From: Bacteroidia bacterium
GTDB lineage: Bacteria > Bacteroidota > Bacteroidia > Cytophagales > Cyclobacteriaceae
Length of the DNA: 35,019 bases
Reading direction: 5' to 3'
Assembly (NCBI GenBank): GCA_030426345.1
Contig: JAUHYU010000055.1
Coordinates: forward strand, 1 to 35,019
The notes under the pieces are model-generated. The model was not told where the DNA came from. It saw nothing but the letters and a program-made list of their open reading frames with translations, and made no database searches. Below are positions 22,913 through 30,805 of the stretch, piece after piece. The number at the start of each line of letters is the position of its first letter. Position 1 is the stretch's first letter. The translations under genes were made by a program, and so were the position numbers.

Positions 22913-23740
22913 ATGAAAAATTGGCTAATCACAGGTGTATCAAGCGGAATTGGCAAAGCCATTGCCGAATCCGCCCTTCAAAAAGGCGATTTTGTTATGG
23001 CTACATTTCGCCAACCCTCACAAGTCGAGGCGTTCAATAAAAATTACTCAAATAGAGCCTTTGCGATCCTGCTCGACCTGACAGATGAAGAAGGTTTTCA
23101 GCGTACCGTTGAACAATTAGTCTCGAGGTTCAAGCGAATTGATGTTTTGGTCAACAATGCCGGAATTGGATTTGCCGGAGCGATTGAAGAAACTTCAATG
23201 GAAGAGGCTCGGAAGGTTTTTGAAGCCAATTTCTTTGGGGCTTTAAAACTGACACAAACGGTCCTTCCCTATATGCGAAAAGAAAAAAACGGGCACATTG
23301 TCCAGATTTCATCGCATGGGGGCATCAAAGCATTTGCAGGTTTTGGAATATACAACGCCAGCAAATTCGCTTTGGAAGGGTTTAGTGAAGCCTTGGCGCA
23401 AGAAGCCGAACCTCTCGGAATAAAGGTCACGATAGTGGAACCGGGACCATTCCGCACAAATTTTGCGGGAAAAGGTCTTGGGGAAGCTGCAAAAGTAATT
23501 GCAGATTATGCCGAAACGGCCGGAACGTTTCGAGCCAAATTGAAGGGAATTGACGGGAAGCAGGAAGGACATCCGGTCAAGGCCTCCAAAGCAATTATTG
23601 ACCTTGTCTATTCCGAAAACCCCACCCTTCGCCTCCCGCTTGGCAGGATCTCACTAAAATCTCTGGAGATGAAATTAAACAGTGTGAAATCGGACCTGGA
23701 AAAGCATCAGGAAACTGCTGAACGCGTTGTGTACGATTGA
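22913..23740 (+). CDS. Classical short-chain dehydrogenase/reductase
   Basis: A 275-aa SDR. The cofactor motif GVSSGIGK is at residues 8-15, NNAG near 81-84, and the catalytic Ser134, Tyr147 and Lys151 (ISSHGG, YNASK) have the canonical spacing. The post-catalytic EPGPFRTNF segment is intact. Length and the C-terminal extension fit the SDR5-like oxidoreductases that use NADP with unknown small ketone or aldehyde substrates. It begins 3 bases after the cupredoxin-like stop and is followed by a strong hairpin terminator. Confidence 0.92.
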   Translation: MKNWLITGVSSGIGKAIAESALQKGDFVMATFRQPSQVEAFNKNYSNRAFAILLDLTDEEGFQRTVEQLVSRFKRIDVLVNNAGIGFAGAIEETSMEEARKVFEANFFGALKLTQTVLPYMRKEKNGHIVQISSHGGIKAFAGFGIYNASKFALEGFSEALAQEAEPLGIKVTIVEPGPFRTNFAGKGLGEAAKVIADYAETAGTFRAKLKGIDGKQEGHPVKASKAIIDLVYSENPTLRLPLGRISLKSLEMKLNSVKSDLEKHQETAERVVYD

Positions 23741-23766
23741 ATCCAGAGGTATCACGACGGTACACC

Positions 23767-23806
23767 AAAGCCATAGCGTAGTACATGCTTCGTCTATGGC
23801 TTTTGT
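23767..23806 (+). terminator. Rho-independent terminator after the SDR gene
   Basis: AAAGCCATA (23767-23775) pairs perfectly with TATGGCTTT (23795-23803), extended by GCG/CG, followed by a short T run. It ends the regulator/cupredoxin/SDR group. Confidence 0.75.
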
Positions 23807-23863
23807 GTATATTGAGTTCCTTGGGTAGTTACCCTTGTTGTTAAAAAAGCGATACCAAAACAA

Positions 23864-24331
23864 ATGACACAGAAAGAACTCATACTGCTGAACTTTACAG
23901 AAATCAGAAGGAAAAGTATCAAGCTTTGGAGGGGGCTTCCTGAAAGTCATTACCATTGGAAGCCGGATGATCATTCGATGAGTGCCATCGAAATGATACG
24001 ACATGTCCTGGAATCTGATTATGGATGGAATATTATCATTCAACAGGGGGATATGACCCACTACTCTACCCCCTGGAAAAACAGACCATTTCTTAGCGTA
24101 GATGACGAACTTTCGTTTGCCGAACCATATCGAAACATATTCCTACATAGCGTAGGACAGTTCTCCGAAAATGAACTTTCGGAAGTAACGATTACGCATC
24201 CCGGAAATGGGCAATTGAAACCCCTAAGGCAGTACTTGCTGAGAATTGGTTACCATGAATCCGTACATGCCGGACAGTTTTTATCATATTTGAGGGCAAT
24301 GAACCTTGAAAGACCTGATATATGGGATTGA
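23864..24331 (+). CDS. DinB-family protein (putative metal-dependent thiol-binding fold)
   Basis: A 155-aa four-helix-bundle protein. DinB features are the SAIEMIRHVLESDYGW helix with its His, and the final helix YHESVHAGQFLSYLR with two His residues positioned to complete a metal site. DinB/DUF664/YfiT relatives are often thiol-dependent transferases or hydrolases; the substrate here is unknown. It stands alone, 61 bases after the terminator, and is followed by the MORN-variant gene. Confidence 0.82.
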   Translation: MTQKELILLNFTEIRRKSIKLWRGLPESHYHWKPDDHSMSAIEMIRHVLESDYGWNIIIQQGDMTHYSTPWKNRPFLSVDDELSFAEPYRNIFLHSVGQFSENELSEVTITHPGNGQLKPLRQYLLRIGYHESVHAGQFLSYLRAMNLERPDIWD

Positions 24332-24406
24332 GGCAAATATCTTTTTACCAATAGGTGAATAAGGCATTTATACAGAACGCTAATAGTGATATAAAAAGCA
24401 AAGACA

Positions 24407-24802
24407 ATGAAGGATACCTCCGGAATCGATGAAAACGGGAACCCAAAGAACGGTCCGTTTAAACTTTTCTTTAAAAACGGACTTGTCTCCTGTCAGGGCG
24501 AATTTGACAACGGCAAAAAATCAGGAAAGTGGAAATACTTTCTCAATAACGGACAGTTACAATCGTCAGGCAACTATAAAAATGGCAGAATTGTGGGTCA
24601 TTGGAAATGGTTCTTCAAAAATGGTGATCCCAGAGCTTCAGGCGGATTCGATGATGAAGAGAACAAACACGGTATATGGAAACGATACCATGCCAATGGC
24701 CGGCTTTGGGATGAGGGACGCTTCGAACACGGCATGAAAATAGGCGTTTGGAAGGTTTATGATGATAAAGGCAATCTCCTGAAAGAGCAGGATTTTAAGT
24801 AG
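24407..24802 (+). CDS. MORN-variant repeat protein
   Basis: A 131-aa protein made almost entirely of about five MORN-variant repeats of about 23 residues: each has a FFKNG or YHANG-type turn, a G-x-F/Y-D/K-NG-K pattern and a G-x-W-K strand. No signal peptide or other domain. Such repeats in Bacteroidota form small beta-sheet scaffolds of unknown partner. The spacing from the DinB gene (75 bases) does not force an operon. Confidence 0.85.
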   Translation: MKDTSGIDENGNPKNGPFKLFFKNGLVSCQGEFDNGKKSGKWKYFLNNGQLQSSGNYKNGRIVGHWKWFFKNGDPRASGGFDDEENKHGIWKRYHANGRLWDEGRFEHGMKIGVWKVYDDKGNLLKEQDFK

Positions 24803-25304
24803 CTATGTGAGGACGTTCGGAGTCGCGTTACAGCTCATTAACGCTTCACACTCACCACTTGCATAATTTAAACAGAAATAAAAAATTTGACACTTCCTTT
24901 TGTCAAGGCAAGTACACAGCGTTCTTCCAACAAAGAATACAGAAGACCCTCTACCTGAACTCAATCAGGCACTCGGGTCTCCTCCTCCACATAGGATCTT
25001 TGAGTCTACCCTGCTTTGCGCCTATCACCATCCGTACCTGAGCTTTTTAATATGCTAAAGGTTGTAGGTTTAGTCGTCCGATTGGTCTCCTAATCGCGGC
25101 ATCAAACTCACGGGCTGACAGGACGCTATTCCCTACGTAAAAAAGACAATCGACATACGCAGTGTGCACGTTACCCAAAAGGGAAAATTTTACCCAAAAA
25201 TCCTAACCATTATTCAAAAGAAAGCAAGTCGTAAGTTACCTTTACACCTTAAAGAACCAATAGCACCAGGTCTGCATTGGGATTGTATCAATGTCTAATA
25301 CATT
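24803..25304. other. Non-coding stretch with an attC-like relic
   Basis: No convincing gene. At about 25056-25129 the segment AAAGGTTGTAGGTTTAGTCG, then TCCGA, and later GGGCTGACAGGACG followed by CTATTCCC resemble the right half of site 3 (AAAGTTGTAGATTTAGTTGT, GGGTGTCACAGGACG). The left arm is not recognisable, so this is probably a decayed attC-like site. The last 60 bases hold a near -7 match (TACCTTTA, 25237-25244) that may serve the antiporter gene. Confidence 0.45.
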
Positions 25305-26783
25305 ATGAATATCACCATTGAAAACATAGTATTAATTGGTTCTCTTTTGCTTTTTATAAGCATAGTCGCAGGCAAAACGTCCTACAAGTTTGGTGTTCCC
25401 ACATTATTACTTTTTTTAGTCATCGGCATGCTGGCAGGCTCTGAAGGTATTGGCGGAATCAACTTTGATAATCCCAAAATTGCACAATTCATCGGTATTG
25501 TATCACTCAATTTTATTTTGTTCTCGGGCGGACTTGACACAAACTGGAAATCCGTTAACCCTATCCTCAAAGAAGGTATTGCACTATCGACCGCAGGCGT
25601 TTTTCTGACAGCAGTTTCTCTTGGCGCTTTTGTCTGGTATGTGACTGATTTCACAATCTATGAAAGCCTCTTACTGGGTTCAATTGTGTCTTCCACAGAT
25701 GCTGCCGCAGTTTTTTCAATTCTACGGTCAAAAAGTCTTGCTTTAAAAGCCAACTTACGGCCAACATTAGAGTTGGAAAGTGGAAGCAATGATCCAATGG
25801 CATATGTACTGACAATTGCATTTCTGACCTTAGTCATCAATCAAGAACAAAGTCTCCTATCCATAATTCCCTTGTTTTTTCAGCAAATGATATTGGGCGG
25901 CGCATTGGGCTTTGCTTTTGGCATCATGAGCAAGTTTGTCATTAATAGAATCAAACTTGATTTCGAAGGCCTGTATTCTGTGCTGGTTATTGCCCTAATG
26001 TTCATTACCTTCTCGGCTACCGATTCTATTGGAGGAAATGGATTTCTGGCAATTTATGTATGTGCAGTGTATCTCGGAAATCAAGACCTTATCCATAAGA
26101 AAACAATCCTAAAAATGTTTGATGGTTTGGCCTGGCTTATGCAAATTGTACTGTTCCTCACCTTGGGCTTACTTGTCTTCCCATCCCAAATAGCACCTTA
26201 TATCGGTGTCGGACTCCTCATTTCACTGTTTTTGATACTGATAGCACGTCCATTGAGTGTTTTCATCTCTTTGATGTTTTTCAAAATGAAATTGCGCAGG
26301 CGACTTTATATTTCATGGGTTGGCTTACGGGGCGCTGTCCCTATTGTGTTTGCAACATATCCACTACTGGCTGGGGTAGAAAAAGCAAGTATAATATTCA
26401 ATATTGTGTTTTTTATTTCAGCCACTTCAGTGCTTATTCAAGGCACTACACTTTCCGTTGTCGCAAAATGGTTGCATGTCGCCTTGCCTGAAAAGGCAAA
26501 ACCCATTGCCGCGAACGAACTTCATACTTTGGACTTGCCTAAATCAGCAATGAAAGAGATCTCTGTTCCGCCATCTAGCTATGCTGCCAATAAACGTATT
26601 GTGGATTTACACTTTCCACCATCGGCATTCATTACGATGATCAAACGAAAAGGAAAGTTTGTTCGTCCGGGTGGCTCAACAGTACTTGAAGCCGATGATA
26701 TCCTCGTGGTATTGCTAGATAAGGAAGAAAGTTTAGACCAGCTAAACCACGTGCTTTTGGGCAATAAAAAAAGTACTACTTGA
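25305..26783 (+). CDS. CPA1-type cation/proton antiporter with C-terminal TrkA-C domain
   Basis: A 492-aa transporter. About 12-13 hydrophobic helices fill residues 1-385, with the CPA1 features SSTDAAAVFSIL and ELESGSNDPMAYVL, the second containing the Asn-Asp pair expected to carry protons. Residues about 410-485 form a TrkA-C/RCK-C regulatory domain (PPSAFITMIKRKGKFVRPGG, DDILVVLLDKEE). This layout matches CvrA/NhaP2 potassium/proton antiporters, which export K+ or Na+ in exchange for H+; ion choice cannot be read here. It overlaps a small hypothetical gene at its stop. Confidence 0.93.
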   Translation: MNITIENIVLIGSLLLFISIVAGKTSYKFGVPTLLLFLVIGMLAGSEGIGGINFDNPKIAQFIGIVSLNFILFSGGLDTNWKSVNPILKEGIALSTAGVFLTAVSLGAFVWYVTDFTIYESLLLGSIVSSTDAAAVFSILRSKSLALKANLRPTLELESGSNDPMAYVLTIAFLTLVINQEQSLLSIIPLFFQQMILGGALGFAFGIMSKFVINRIKLDFEGLYSVLVIALMFITFSATDSIGGNGFLAIYVCAVYLGNQDLIHKKTILKMFDGLAWLMQIVLFLTLGLLVFPSQIAPYIGVGLLISLFLILIARPLSVFISLMFFKMKLRRRLYISWVGLRGAVPIVFATYPLLAGVEKASIIFNIVFFISATSVLIQGTTLSVVAKWLHVALPEKAKPIAANELHTLDLPKSAMKEISVPPSSYAANKRIVDLHFPPSAFITMIKRKGKFVRPGGSTVLEADDILVVLLDKEESLDQLNHVLLGNKKSTT

Positions 26784-27151
26784 AACGGCAGTACAACATA
26801 CAAAGAGTCTTTTTTCTCTTAACAATATATTGTTTTGGCATAGGGAGTTCTACACCTATTCCAAATTCATCCTACAAACCGGCTGGATCGGGAAGCAAGA
26901 GCGATCAGCAAATCTTTTCGCACTCTAATGAACTTGGTATTCATACCCGAACTGCCGAATTAATACACTCAGGAATCTCGGAATGTGAAAATACAAATAC
27001 GAATCAAAGCGTAGATAGGTTTTTGATTCTAAGACACATCTCAGGATTGCGTTTTTATCTTCTCTATAAGCATTACAGGGACAACCTAAATGCCATTGCA
27101 ATCGGGCATAGAAAGACTGACCCTATTTTCCCTTTCCATCTTTTTTGGTAA
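26780..27151 (+). CDS. Uncertain small hypothetical protein
   Basis: A 123-aa frame with a TTG start overlapping the antiporter stop (TTGA). The start of the product looks like a signal peptide (basic MKRQYNIQR, then FFLLTIYCFGIGSS), followed by a Ser/Asn-rich region and a positively charged end. It has no internal Met and no recognised domain, and its codon use is less gene-like than its neighbours. The coupling and leader support it; the composition argues against it. Confidence 0.35.
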   Translation: MKRQYNIQRVFFLLTIYCFGIGSSTPIPNSSYKPAGSGSKSDQQIFSHSNELGIHTRTAELIHSGISECENTNTNQSVDRFLILRHISGLRFYLLYKHYRDNLNAIAIGHRKTDPIFPFHLFW

Positions 27152-27258
27152 AGCTGCATTATTATATGAAATCACCCAATGTGATTTCAAAACTGAGGTG
27201 CAGGCGTTGTGACTATCACATCGCACTATTATTGTTGTATTCAATACTTATTAAAGAA

Positions 27259-27729
27259 ATGGAACCAGAAATAATTATTATAGGGATAATTTGCGTTGCT
27301 ATATGTGCAATGCCATTCATATTATCAAACAACAGCAGAAAAAAAAGAGAGCGGCTAATGCTTGAGTCAATAAAGCAATTGGCAATTAAGCATAATTGTA
27401 AGATTACCCAGCACGAATTTTGTGGGCGCTATACTATTGGGATTGATGAAGTGAATAATTTCCTGTTTTTCCATTGGAACAATCCGCAGGAAACTAAACA
27501 ACAAGTAGTGGATCTTTCATCTATTGTGAGTTGTAACTTTAAAAAGACTATTTCCAGCCATCAGACCATCGAGCGACTTGAACTAGAATTAACCGCCAGG
27601 GACAAAACCAGTCCAAATACTGTTTTGATGTTTTACGATACCAATTTGGGTTATCTGCCAAGTGGCGAATTAAACTCCGTTGAGAAGTGGAAAAAATTAA
27701 TCTGCTTACGGCTGGCTCAAACCAAATAA
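27259..27729 (+). CDS. Hypothetical membrane-anchored protein
   Basis: A 156-aa protein starting at the inner ATG at 27259, because the residues before it in the longer frame (to 27145) are not protein-like and a clean N-terminal anchor begins there: MEPEIIIIGIICVAICAMPFIL. A basic stop-transfer (NNSRKKRERL) and a cytoplasmic beta-rich domain of about 120 residues follow (YTIGIDEVNNFLFFHW, VVDLSSIVSCNF, LELELTARD). I do not recognise a named family, though the layout recalls PH-like domains of small Bacteroidota membrane proteins. Confidence 0.65.
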   Translation: MEPEIIIIGIICVAICAMPFILSNNSRKKRERLMLESIKQLAIKHNCKITQHEFCGRYTIGIDEVNNFLFFHWNNPQETKQQVVDLSSIVSCNFKKTISSHQTIERLELELTARDKTSPNTVLMFYDTNLGYLPSGELNSVEKWKKLICLRLAQTK

Positions 27730-28331
27730 TCACAGAAGCCCGAATGGTGCATAAGCAGTAGCGGATAAAGTATCAAATTATACTTGTTTCAGATCCATAC
27801 CACTTAAATAAAAAACTGAACAGCTATATGACATTATCCGCTATTGCTCATTTTTCTTCATGGCTTGCAATTTCCAAAGAGTGGCCCGGATTGCTTTCTA
27901 ACCACAAAAAAATGCACTACGCTACTCCGGGGATGTTCTCTATAAGCCTACCTTCATCATGAGTTTTCGCTCATCATTATCTTGCCGGATCCTTCTTATT
28001 CGGATAAACAAAATTCCTCCCTCCGGTATAATTTTAAGTAAGGCAGTGATCGAACTTTATGATGCATTCGTTGAAACCTTGAAATACAAATCTCTGCAAA
28101 AAGCAACATCCTTCTTCCGCGACTGCATATCCAACAAAAGCCCTGGATTTAGCACCTCGACATCAGTCTTGAAAGCAGAGGCATACGACAGGTGTGGCAG
28201 TACGATTTCCATACATATAAAATCAAATGCTGGCTTTACACGCAAGTAAACTTAACGCATCAAAGGGATACCATTTTTCTTTATTTTTGAAATGTCATTT
28301 CAGCGAAACCACAACATAACCAAAGTCTAAA
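27730..28331. other. Non-coding stretch with a long inverted repeat
   Basis: A 14-base arm GCAGTAGCGGATAA (27755-27768) pairs with TTATCCGCTATTGC (27834-27847) with one mismatch, across a 65-base loop that contains AAGTAT/ATACTT. This recalls the attC-like sites but no R''/core pair is clear. A plus frame at 27959-28249 is Ser-rich without protein character and is not called. TATTTTTG at 28282-28289 is a possible -7 element for the esterase. Confidence 0.45.
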
Positions 28332-29129
28332 ATGAAAACTAAATTTCTTCTTTTTGTCATTTTTGGACTCATGAAAACATCATTTGGGTTTTCACAGGAT
28401 CTTACTTTCAAGCTCGGAATTCTGGACAGTATTCAATCATCAGTATTACATGAGACCAGACCCTTGATTATCAATCTGCCCAAGGATTATAAGACTTCAA
28501 ATAAAACCTATCCTGTTCTATATGTTTTGGATGGATTGGAAAGTAACCTAATCGATGCCCTGAATGTAACATACAAACTGGGTGTACAGATGATCATTGT
28601 GGCCATTCCCAATACTGACCGCGATAGAGATATGATGCCCCTGAGCACACCAACCTATGAAGTAAAAAAGCCCGGGGCTGAGTATTTCCTTTCATTTCTT
28701 GAGCACGAACTAGTGCCTCATATTGAAGCGCATTATCGCTCGAACGGCCACAGCACGATTCGCGGAAGATCACTGAGCGGTTTGTTTATCATGTATGCGT
28801 TTTTAGAAAAGCCTCAACTTTTTGATCATTATATCGGCACAAGTGCGGGTTGGTATGCAGACATGCGTCCATTCTTTAATGCACTGATTGACCGTGCTTT
28901 TCAGGATAAAGAGCAGTTTTACGGCAAGAAGCTATTTGTTGCAAATTCGCTAGCCGACCGATTTGACCCTAATCAGGAAGTGCATCAGGCTATGCTTGCA
29001 TTTTCGGAACGGCTCAGTGCTGAATTAGGGGCAAAGGTGGACTTTGTATACAAGACATACGATCAATACGGCCACGTGCCTTACCCGAGTTTTTATGATG
29101 GCCTGAGATATGTTTTAGGCTTGGAATAA
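28332..29129 (+). CDS. Exported alpha/beta-hydrolase, putative esterase (Fes/IroE-like)
   Basis: A 265-aa enzyme with a signal peptide ending near FSQ (residue 22). The alpha/beta-hydrolase core shows YPVLYVLDGLE, the nucleophile elbow GRSLSGLF with Ser147, and a C-terminal YGHVPYPS whose His is the likely catalytic base. Relatives hydrolyse siderophore or other esters in the periplasm; the substrate is not evident, and no iron-uptake genes lie nearby. It is preceded by a -7 element at 28282 and followed by a separate lipoprotein gene after 97 bases. Confidence 0.87.
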   Translation: MKTKFLLFVIFGLMKTSFGFSQDLTFKLGILDSIQSSVLHETRPLIINLPKDYKTSNKTYPVLYVLDGLESNLIDALNVTYKLGVQMIIVAIPNTDRDRDMMPLSTPTYEVKKPGAEYFLSFLEHELVPHIEAHYRSNGHSTIRGRSLSGLFIMYAFLEKPQLFDHYIGTSAGWYADMRPFFNALIDRAFQDKEQFYGKKLFVANSLADRFDPNQEVHQAMLAFSERLSAELGAKVDFVYKTYDQYGHVPYPSFYDGLRYVLGLE

Positions 29130-29226
29130 GAAAACTGCAGTATATTATATATACATACCATGGCCCCCCAAAGTGTCATAATTTAATTACTTTTAAAATT
29201 CATACTGATCTAAAACCCTAAGAATC

Positions 29227-29607
29227 ATGAAAAACCTTTTATTAGCCTCACTATTAATCACAGTAACATGCCTATCCTGTTCAAAGGAGAATGATACCCC
29301 TTCTACGCCCGACACCACAAAATTTGAAGGCACCTGGCGGGGTGAGCTCACACCCGTTTCTGCCGGATCCGTCCCCACCACATGGGTGATGTATGTCAAT
29401 GGCGATGGAACTGTCACGCAAACTCACAACAATTCGCATGGGGCCGGAACGGGGTCCGGCACCCTTACAGAAGATGGGCTTCTGGATCTCAAATACGATG
29501 GCGGTGGAGAAGAAACCGGTGTCTTTAACGCAAATTCCGGATTCTACAGTGGGACGGCGACGCATGGCGCACTTATAGCGGATTCTTTTGGGACGAAAGA
29601 TCCGTGA
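29227..29607 (+). CDS. Small hypothetical lipoprotein
   Basis: A 126-aa lipoprotein: MKNLLLASLLITVTCLSC gives a lipobox with Cys18 (LSC), followed by a Ser/Thr/Pro-rich spacer. The mature domain looks like a beta sandwich or lipocalin-like fold (FEGTWRGELTPV, TTWVMYVNGDGTVTQTH, GSGTLTEDGLLDLKYD), similar to small Bacteroidota lipoproteins with a G-x-W start. It converges with the minus-strand gene ending at 29693. Confidence 0.8.
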   Translation: MKNLLLASLLITVTCLSCSKENDTPSTPDTTKFEGTWRGELTPVSAGSVPTTWVMYVNGDGTVTQTHNNSHGAGTGSGTLTEDGLLDLKYDGGGEETGVFNANSGFYSGTATHGALIADSFGTKDP

Positions 29608-29692
29608 GCAAATGCAACTACTCAAAGCACATATCGATTGGTATTGATGTATCATGTGTAAGATTCCTCACACCGTATATCATCTCAGAATT

Positions 29693-30328
29693 TCATTTTG
29701 CAGCTTTCCCTTCTATCAAACGAATCAAGGTATCTGAGAATATTGTCCCTGACCTGCCACCAAGCAATTTAAGTGCTTTGCGAAACTCACCTTGTGCTAC
29801 TTCTGTATACCCATTTATCCCCAGAAGCTGGCCATATAAAAAACACTTCTGGGCTTGAAGGAGAAGTTCATAATTGCTTCTCGATTGCTGACCGGAATAA
29901 AAGATCACATCTGTAAACGTGTAATAGCATGGATACCTGCTTCGGGCAACATCTGCAAGACATCCTGCCTCAATTTTCATGAGCGGAATCTGGTCTAAAT
30001 GGATCTGTGCTGCCTGTTTGCGTGCGTAGTACTTTTCCCAAAAAAGCGAATTATACCCAATGAACTCGTGAAGACTCACCTCAAGTCGAGATTCCAGGAT
30101 TTCTATTTCTTCTGTCGATGTAACAAAACGAAGACTTCCCAGGTCACGTTCAAGCTTAACTTCCAGCAGATGCCGGATAAGGGCTCCGGTTTCTTCGAGC
30201 AACTTCTGGTTACGGCCTGTAACCGGTTCAATGCCAAAATAATCACTGAAAATGTTCGTGACATTTGCTGTAAGTGTAGAAAATTGACTTGCCATCAGCT
30301 CTTTTTCAGGCTTCGTTGAAAGGGACAT
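29693..30328 (-). CDS. Hypothetical protein coupled to LytTR regulator
   Basis: A 211-aa soluble, mostly helical protein without recognised domain. Its ATG directly abuts the stop codon of the LytTR gene (0-base spacing), so translation is coupled. A central acidic helix (STEEIEILESRLEVSLHEF) and a later YELLLQAQKCFLYGQLLGINGYTEVAQGEF segment look like a TPR-like helix pair. It may modulate the regulator or be controlled by it. It is the last gene of the minus-strand block. Confidence 0.68.
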   Translation of the reverse strand: MSLSTKPEKELMASQFSTLTANVTNIFSDYFGIEPVTGRNQKLLEETGALIRHLLEVKLERDLGSLRFVTSTEEIEILESRLEVSLHEFIGYNSLFWEKYYARKQAAQIHLDQIPLMKIEAGCLADVARSRYPCYYTFTDVIFYSGQQSRSNYELLLQAQKCFLYGQLLGINGYTEVAQGEFRKALKLLGGRSGTIFSDTLIRLIEGKAAK

Positions 30329-30739
30329 TTAAATGCTAATAGAGAGGCTATCAATAAGGTCCCGAAGTTCTCGACGACGACTTCGTGAAACGGGAATCTT
30401 TGCCCCACAATCCAGCACGATATGGTCAGTAAAAACTTCACTGATTGTTCCTATACTGATCAGGTGAGATTGATGCACGCGTGCAAATCCTGAAGCAGGA
30501 AGTACACCCGAGATGTGTTTTAGTGTTTTCGACACCACAGTTTTCCTACCCCCTTTTGAATGAATGATGCAATAATTGCTAGAGGCCTCACACCGTATGA
30601 TATCGGATATTCTAAGAAGTAAAATGGAATCGCCACTATGCACGGCGATCCTAAGTCGGAGTTGGACCGGATGACTGACCGACTCTTGTCCGGGTAGTAT
30701 GCCTGAGGTCATTTTGAGTGCTGATGTTTCTTGTACCAT
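30329..30739 (-). CDS. LytTR-type DNA-binding regulator
   Basis: A 136-aa protein. After about 30 poorly conserved residues it is a LytTR DNA-binding domain: LLLRISDIIRCEASSNYCII, then TVVSKTLKHISGVLP, GFARVHQSHLISI and the closing KIPVSRSRRREL. There is no receiver domain, so it is a stand-alone LytTR protein, common in Bacteroidota. Its stop touches the start of the next gene. It lies 66 bases downstream of the third-last surface-protein gene and might control the S74 surface proteins or be cotranscribed with them. Confidence 0.88.
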   Translation of the reverse strand: MVQETSALKMTSGILPGQESVSHPVQLRLRIAVHSGDSILLLRISDIIRCEASSNYCIIHSKGGRKTVVSKTLKHISGVLPASGFARVHQSHLISIGTISEVFTDHIVLDCGAKIPVSRSRRRELRDLIDSLSISI

Positions 30740-30805
30740 ATTGTATATATCTGTTTCTGAAAATTGAAATTTGATGATCAGAAGATGAATGGATAGATGT
30801 AGTTT

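Noticed and set aside
27959-28249. Plus-strand 96-aa frame
   Set aside because: Ser/Ile-rich without domain, start or spacing that fits neighbours; a similar frame exists on the other strand.
29999-30319. Plus-strand 106-aa Cys/Phe-rich frame
   Set aside because: Antisense to the LytTR-coupled gene, which has better start coupling.
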